DNA from: Chitinophagaceae bacterium
GTDB taxonomy: Bacteria; Bacteroidota; Bacteroidia; Chitinophagales; Chitinophagaceae
Length of the DNA: 18,857 bases
Assembly (NCBI GenBank): GCA_947442905.1
Contig: CANEWV010000004.1
Span: 1-18,857 of the forward strand
Direction: 5' to 3'
The notes under the pieces were generated by a model. It saw only the letters and a list, made by a program, of their open reading frames with translations, made no database searches and was not told where the DNA came from. The translations under genes were made by a program, and so were the position numbers. Shown here in pieces: positions 15,337 to 18,857 of this stretch. Within the stretch, counting starts at the first letter, position 1, and each line of letters begins with the position of its first letter.

Positions 15337-17388
15337 TTACGATATCTTACCCCAACCGGATCTAGCCTTTTGGGACTGAAGATAGTTTTTCAATTCTGAA
15401 TTTTTTGTCAAAGTGAGGGTATGGTCCTCTTCTACCAGCTTTTCGGCTGCTATTTTGGCCACTTCCAACACTTCTTTGTCATTAACAATGTTAGCCAGCT
15501 TAAAGTTCAAAGCGCCGCTTTGTCTGGTACCTTCAATATCCCCAGGACCCCTTAATTCAAGGTCTTTTTCGGCAATTAAGAACCCGTCATTGGTAGCACA
15601 CATAATCTTGATTCGCTCCCTTGCGTCGTTGCTCACTTTCTGACCTGTTAATAAAACGCAAAAACTTTTTTCGGAGCCCCTTCCTACCCGTCCGCGCAAC
15701 TGATGAAGCTGAGAAAGTCCAAATTTTTCGGAGCTTTCAATCACCATAACAGAAGCGTTGGGCACATTCACCCCTACTTCAATAACCGTGGTGGCCACCA
15801 TAATTTGTGTGTCCCCATTTACAAAGCGTGCCATATTGGTTTCCTTTTGATCAGAAGGTTGTCTTCCATGCACCATGCTAATTTTGTAATTGGGTTCAGG
15901 GAAAAAACTTTTTACCTGCTCATAGCCTTGCATCAAGTCTTCGTAAGAAAGTTTTTCGCTCTCTTCAATTAAGGGATATATAAAATAAGCTTGTCTTCCT
16001 TTTTCAATTTCTGTTTTAACAAAATCCATAACGGTTGCGCGCGCCATTTCATTTCGGTGCACGGTTGTTATGGGTTGTCTACCCGGTGGGAGCTCATCCA
16101 TGATACTATAATCAAGATCGCCATACGCAGTCATGGCAAGGGTTCTAGGGATAGGCGTTGCCGTCATTACAAGTACGTGCGGTGGTATGACTGCCTTCTC
16201 CCAAAGTTTAGCGCGCTGCGCAACACCAAAGCGGTGCTGTTCATCTACAACCACAAATCCTAAATTATGAAACTGAACTTTTTCTTCAATAACAGCGTGT
16301 GTGCCCACCACAAAATGAAGTGATCCATCTTGTAATCCTTGCATGATTTTTTTTCTTGCTGCTGTTTTGGTACTACCCGTTAACAATGCAAGTTCTACCC
16401 CCATATCTTTTAATAATTCACTAAGTCCATGGTAATGTTGCTGGGCTAAAATTTCGGTGGGTGCCATTAAGCAACTCTGAAATCCATTGTCTGCGGCAAG
16501 GAGCATACTGAGAAGCGCTACAATTGTTTTACCACTACCAACGTCTCCTTGTAAAAGGCGGTTCATTTGACGGCCTCTTGCGGTATCGGTTCTAATTTCT
16601 TTGAGTACTCTTTTTTGGGCACCCGTTAATTCGAAAGGCAAATACTGGTTGTAAAAAGTATTGAAGAAGTCACCAACTTTTTCAAATATGACGCCTCTAC
16701 TTGATTGATGCCTAGAAATACGCACTAAATTAAGGCGGACTTGTGCCACAAATAATTCTTCAAATTTTAAGCGCCTTAGCGCTGCTTTATAGGCTTTCTC
16801 AGAAACCGGAAAATGAATATTTGAATACGCTTCATACCGGTTCATGAGTTTATAATCAGCCAATATAGTAGCAGGTAAATTTTCAGGTATATCTGCGGGT
16901 TTGATCATGGAAAATAGCTGGTACGTGAGTTTTGCCAGTTGTCTTCCATTGAGCCCTCTTGCTTTTAATTTTTCGGTGGCCGGATACACGGGTTCCAAAT
17001 AATCTTTGCCCCCTTCTTTGGCTGGGGTAAAAATTTCAATTTCGGGATGCACCATTTGAGGCTTCCCATTAAAAAAGCCTGTTTTACCAAAAACAAGGTA
17101 TTTCTGGCCGGGAACCAGGTTCTTTTGCACCCAGTTAGCCCCCTGAAACCATGCGAGTTCCAGTGTGCCCGTATCATCCGTTAACTGCGCAATGAGGCGC
17201 CTAGCCCGCTTGTCACCCATTAATGCAGGCTGCTGTAGGATGCCTACAACCTGCACAAAGTCAGTGGCGGGGCTTATAGAGCCTATCTTATGCACCTGGG
17301 TCTTGTCAATATGTCTGTGCGGATAATGTTCTAATAAATCCGAAAAAGTATAAATAGACAGCTCCTTTTTCAATAATTCACCTCTCAA
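15337..17388 (-). CDS. recG: ATP-dependent DNA helicase RecG (true N-terminus lies further upstream)
   Basis: RecG remodels stalled replication forks and branched recombination intermediates. The frame from the TTG at 17388 gives 683 aa, with a wedge/OB domain (about 40-120), superfamily 2 helicase motif I GDVGSGKT (281-288), motif II DEQH (382-385), motif III TATPIPRT (409-416), motif VI QLRGRVGRG, and a C-terminal RecG block ending KARSGWGKIS. The TTG start is doubtful. The same frame continues upstream, encoding SPIEYLKGVGP directly before it, the conserved RecG N-terminal block that pairs with RGELLKKEL. That frame stays open to a TAA at 17532-17530 but holds no ATG, GTG or TTG. The real start is therefore a rare codon (for example ATA 17430, ATT 17448 or CTG 17457), or one base is missing near 17463. 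recG is divergent from trpS. Confidence 0.93.
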   Translation of the reverse strand: MRGELLKKELSIYTFSDLLEHYPHRHIDKTQVHKIGSISPATDFVQVVGILQQPALMGDKRARRLIAQLTDDTGTLELAWFQGANWVQKNLVPGQKYLVFGKTGFFNGKPQMVHPEIEIFTPAKEGGKDYLEPVYPATEKLKARGLNGRQLAKLTYQLFSMIKPADIPENLPATILADYKLMNRYEAYSNIHFPVSEKAYKAALRRLKFEELFVAQVRLNLVRISRHQSSRGVIFEKVGDFFNTFYNQYLPFELTGAQKRVLKEIRTDTARGRQMNRLLQGDVGSGKTIVALLSMLLAADNGFQSCLMAPTEILAQQHYHGLSELLKDMGVELALLTGSTKTAARKKIMQGLQDGSLHFVVGTHAVIEEKVQFHNLGFVVVDEQHRFGVAQRAKLWEKAVIPPHVLVMTATPIPRTLAMTAYGDLDYSIMDELPPGRQPITTVHRNEMARATVMDFVKTEIEKGRQAYFIYPLIEESEKLSYEDLMQGYEQVKSFFPEPNYKISMVHGRQPSDQKETNMARFVNGDTQIMVATTVIEVGVNVPNASVMVIESSEKFGLSQLHQLRGRVGRGSEKSFCVLLTGQKVSNDARERIKIMCATNDGFLIAEKDLELRGPGDIEGTRQSGALNFKLANIVNDKEVLEVAKIAAEKLVEEDHTLTLTKNSELKNYLQSQKARSGWGKIS

Positions 17389-17498
17389 AGGGCCAACGCC
17401 TTTAAGGTATTCGATGGGTGAACCTAATATGTGATTGGAACCTTGAATAATGGGCAGTTTTAGGGTATTTGTATAGCAAATATCATGAAAAAGCGCCT

Positions 17499-17506
17499 TA
17501 TCTTCG
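17499..17506 (+). promoter_or_regulatory. Possible -7 element of trpS
   Basis: TATCTTCG at 17499-17506 differs by one base from the Bacteroidota -7 consensus TAnnTTTG and lies five bases before the ATG at 17512, which would give a leaderless or nearly leaderless trpS message. No TTTG stands at the ideal 19-nt distance. The nearest one (17468-17471) is 27 nt away, so support is weak. Confidence 0.28.
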
Positions 17507-17511
17507 CGGCT

Positions 17512-18525
17512 ATGGAAAAAGAGGTGGTTTTAAGTGGCATTAGGCCTACAGGATTCCTTCATTTAGGCAATTATTTTGGTGCCATGCGCAATTATGTGCG
17601 TATGCAAGATGAGTTCAATTGTTACTTTTTTGTAGCCAATTGGCATAGCCTTACTACCCACCCCGACACCAAAGAATTACAAGCAAATGTGTTGAGGGTT
17701 ATTGCCGAAAATATTGCATGCGGATTGGATCCAGAAAAAGTGGCTTTATATGTACAAAGTGACGTTCCTCAAATTGCAGAACTGTACTTGTATTTAAATA
17801 TGATGGCGTATAAAGGTGAGTTGGAAAAAACAGTAACCTTCAAAGAAAAAGTTCGTTTACAACCAGAAAATGTAAACGCTGGATTACTTACGTATCCTGT
17901 ATTACAAGCAGCAGATATTTTAATTCACCGCGCTGTAAAAGTGCCTGTTGGTAAAGATCAGGAACAACACCTTGAAATGGCGCGCAATTACGCCGAACGC
18001 TTTAACCATAGATATGGCGAGGTTTTGCCGCTTCCTTATGCATTTAATTATGGTGGCGAACTTGTAAAAATTATGAGTTTAGATGGCGAAGGAAAAATGA
18101 GTAAAAGTGAAAATCAAATGAACACACTTTACTTAGCAGATGAAGATGATGTGATTCGTAAAAAAATAATGAAAGCCAAAACGGACGGCGGTCCTGCAGT
18201 TCCAAACGCACCAATGCCTGCGTATATCGAAAACTTATTTACCCTTATGGGTCTTGTTAGCACACCAGATACCGTAGAAAAATATACTGCCGACTACAAC
18301 AACAGCAGTGAAGGCAATTGTATTATCCGTTACGGTGACCTTAAAAAGCAACTAGCAGAGGATATGGCTGCGTTTATTAAGCCTATTCGTGAAAAGGCCG
18401 CCGATTTGCAACAAGACACAGCCACCCTTCAAAAAATCATGAAACTAGGTGCCGAAAAAGCAGGTGAAAGCGCCTCTAAAACGCTAACACTGGTTAGGAG
18501 CGCTATTGGCATGAACTATTATTAA
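17512..18525 (+). CDS. trpS: Tryptophan-tRNA ligase (TrpRS)
   Basis: This cytosolic class I aminoacyl-tRNA synthetase charges tRNA-Trp. From the ATG at 17512 it is 337 aa, close to the normal 330-340. It shows the HIGH-like motif HLGN (17-20) within RPTGFLHLGNYFGA, the tryptophan-site region (YPVLQAADILIH and VPVGKDQEQHLE) and KMSKS (195-199). An in-frame ATG at 17485 would add MKKRLIFAA. I prefer 17512 because MEKEVVLSGIRPTG is the usual beginning and because the upstream stretch resembles a promoter -7 element (TATCTTCG) more than coding sequence. It is divergent from recG and followed after 55 nt by a Dck-type kinase gene. I see no clear terminator between them. Confidence 0.94.
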   Translation: MEKEVVLSGIRPTGFLHLGNYFGAMRNYVRMQDEFNCYFFVANWHSLTTHPDTKELQANVLRVIAENIACGLDPEKVALYVQSDVPQIAELYLYLNMMAYKGELEKTVTFKEKVRLQPENVNAGLLTYPVLQAADILIHRAVKVPVGKDQEQHLEMARNYAERFNHRYGEVLPLPYAFNYGGELVKIMSLDGEGKMSKSENQMNTLYLADEDDVIRKKIMKAKTDGGPAVPNAPMPAYIENLFTLMGLVSTPDTVEKYTADYNNSSEGNCIIRYGDLKKQLAEDMAAFIKPIREKAADLQQDTATLQKIMKLGAEKAGESASKTLTLVRSAIGMNYY

Positions 18526-18580
18526 AAAAATCAAACTATAATTATCTTTTTAAGATACTCATTTCGTACTTTCAACCCCT

Positions 18581-18857
18581 ATGGCAAAAGCTAAGAAACC
18601 CAAACACATCGCTATCGCAGGTAATATCGGCGCAGGTAAAACAACACTTACAGAAATGCTAAGTAAGCACTACCGTTGGATACCTCAATTTGAAGACGTA
18701 GACCACAATCCATACCTCATGGATTTCTATGAAGACATGCCTAGATGGAGTTTTAATTTACAAGTGTACTTTTTAAATGGTAGACTTAACCAATTATTAG
18801 AAATTGCTAGAGGTACTGAAACCATTATTCAGGATAGAACCATTTACGAAGACGCTA
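18581..18857 (+). CDS. Deoxynucleoside kinase, deoxyadenosine/deoxycytidine kinase (Dck) type, partial
   Basis: This is the first 92 residues of a nucleoside-salvage kinase cut by the window end. It has a basic leader (MAKAKKPKH), the P-loop GNIGAGKTT (14-22), then EDVDHNPYLMDFYEDMPRWS (38-57) and LQVYFLNGRL (60-69), which shape the deoxynucleoside site. QDRTIYEDA (84-92) follows, where Asp85-Arg86 is the canonical D/E-R pair of the family. The VDHNPYL and QDR-IYED blocks match Bacillus subtilis Dck, in contrast to the Dgk-type gene at 3740. It probably phosphorylates deoxyadenosine and/or deoxycytidine. The ATG is 55 nt after trpS. The spacer contains TACTTTCA (18567-18574), a loose -7-like sequence, so it may have its own promoter. 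Confidence 0.88.
   Translation, partial: MAKAKKPKHIAIAGNIGAGKTTLTEMLSKHYRWIPQFEDVDHNPYLMDFYEDMPRWSFNLQVYFLNGRLNQLLEIARGTETIIQDRTIYEDA

Noticed and set aside
15991..16263. Plus-strand open frames inside recG, including 15703-15972 and 15991-16263
   Set aside because: They lie opposite the conserved helicase motifs of recG and have no recognisable family features.
1..18857. Mobile elements, tRNA/rRNA genes, CRISPR arrays, defence or biosynthetic clusters
   Set aside because: I saw no transposase or integrase, no flanking repeats, no cloverleaf sequence and no defence-type domains. Nearly every base is in recognisable genes with short spacers.

Overview
The window looks like a chromosomal segment from a member of the Bacteroidota, most likely near the Chitinophagaceae/Sphingobacteriia. 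The basis is gene content: a PorP/SprF protein paired with a type IX secretion (T9SS) substrate carrying PKD domains and a gliding-type C-terminal sorting domain, Bacteroidota-style M1 and M24 peptidases, a paired Dgk-type and Dck-type deoxynucleoside kinase set, AT-rich spacers and no obvious Shine-Dalgarno usage. Placement below phylum is inference.

Layout. (1) Positions 1-3120, minus strand: a tight run sppA (membrane signal peptide peptidase), an ABC-2 type permease, and the start of a membrane-anchored protein, probably SRPBCC family, cut by the window edge. (2) Positions 3216-5654, plus strand, divergent from sppA: folK (folate biosynthesis), a deoxyguanosine-kinase-like gene and an MFS exporter. 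The divergent spacer holds a perfect 14-bp palindrome. (3) Positions 5651-17388, minus strand: eight co-directional genes. In transcription order these are recG, a 1220-aa T9SS-exported PKD protein, porP/sprF-like, pepP, pssA, purS, rsmI and an M1 aminopeptidase. Most gaps are 3-50 nt, and pssA/purS overlap by ATGA, so much of this could be one transcription unit. A promoter-like element before the M1 gene suggests that gene may also be transcribed alone. The M1 gene meets the MFS gene tail to tail with overlapping stop codons. (4) Positions 17512-18857, plus strand: trpS, divergent from recG, then the start of a Dck-type deoxynucleoside kinase cut by the window end.

Functions are mostly housekeeping: DNA repair, phospholipid, purine and folate synthesis, rRNA methylation, tRNA charging, proline-peptide turnover and nucleoside salvage. 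The T9SS substrate/PorP pair is the accessory, surface-directed part. I found no mobile element, CRISPR array, tRNA or rRNA, and no convincing new system. The observations most worth checking are that recG has no ATG, GTG or TTG start upstream of its conserved N-terminus, the palindrome in the sppA/folK spacer, and the T9SS substrate/PorP pair. There is no gene-free stretch longer than about 125 bases.
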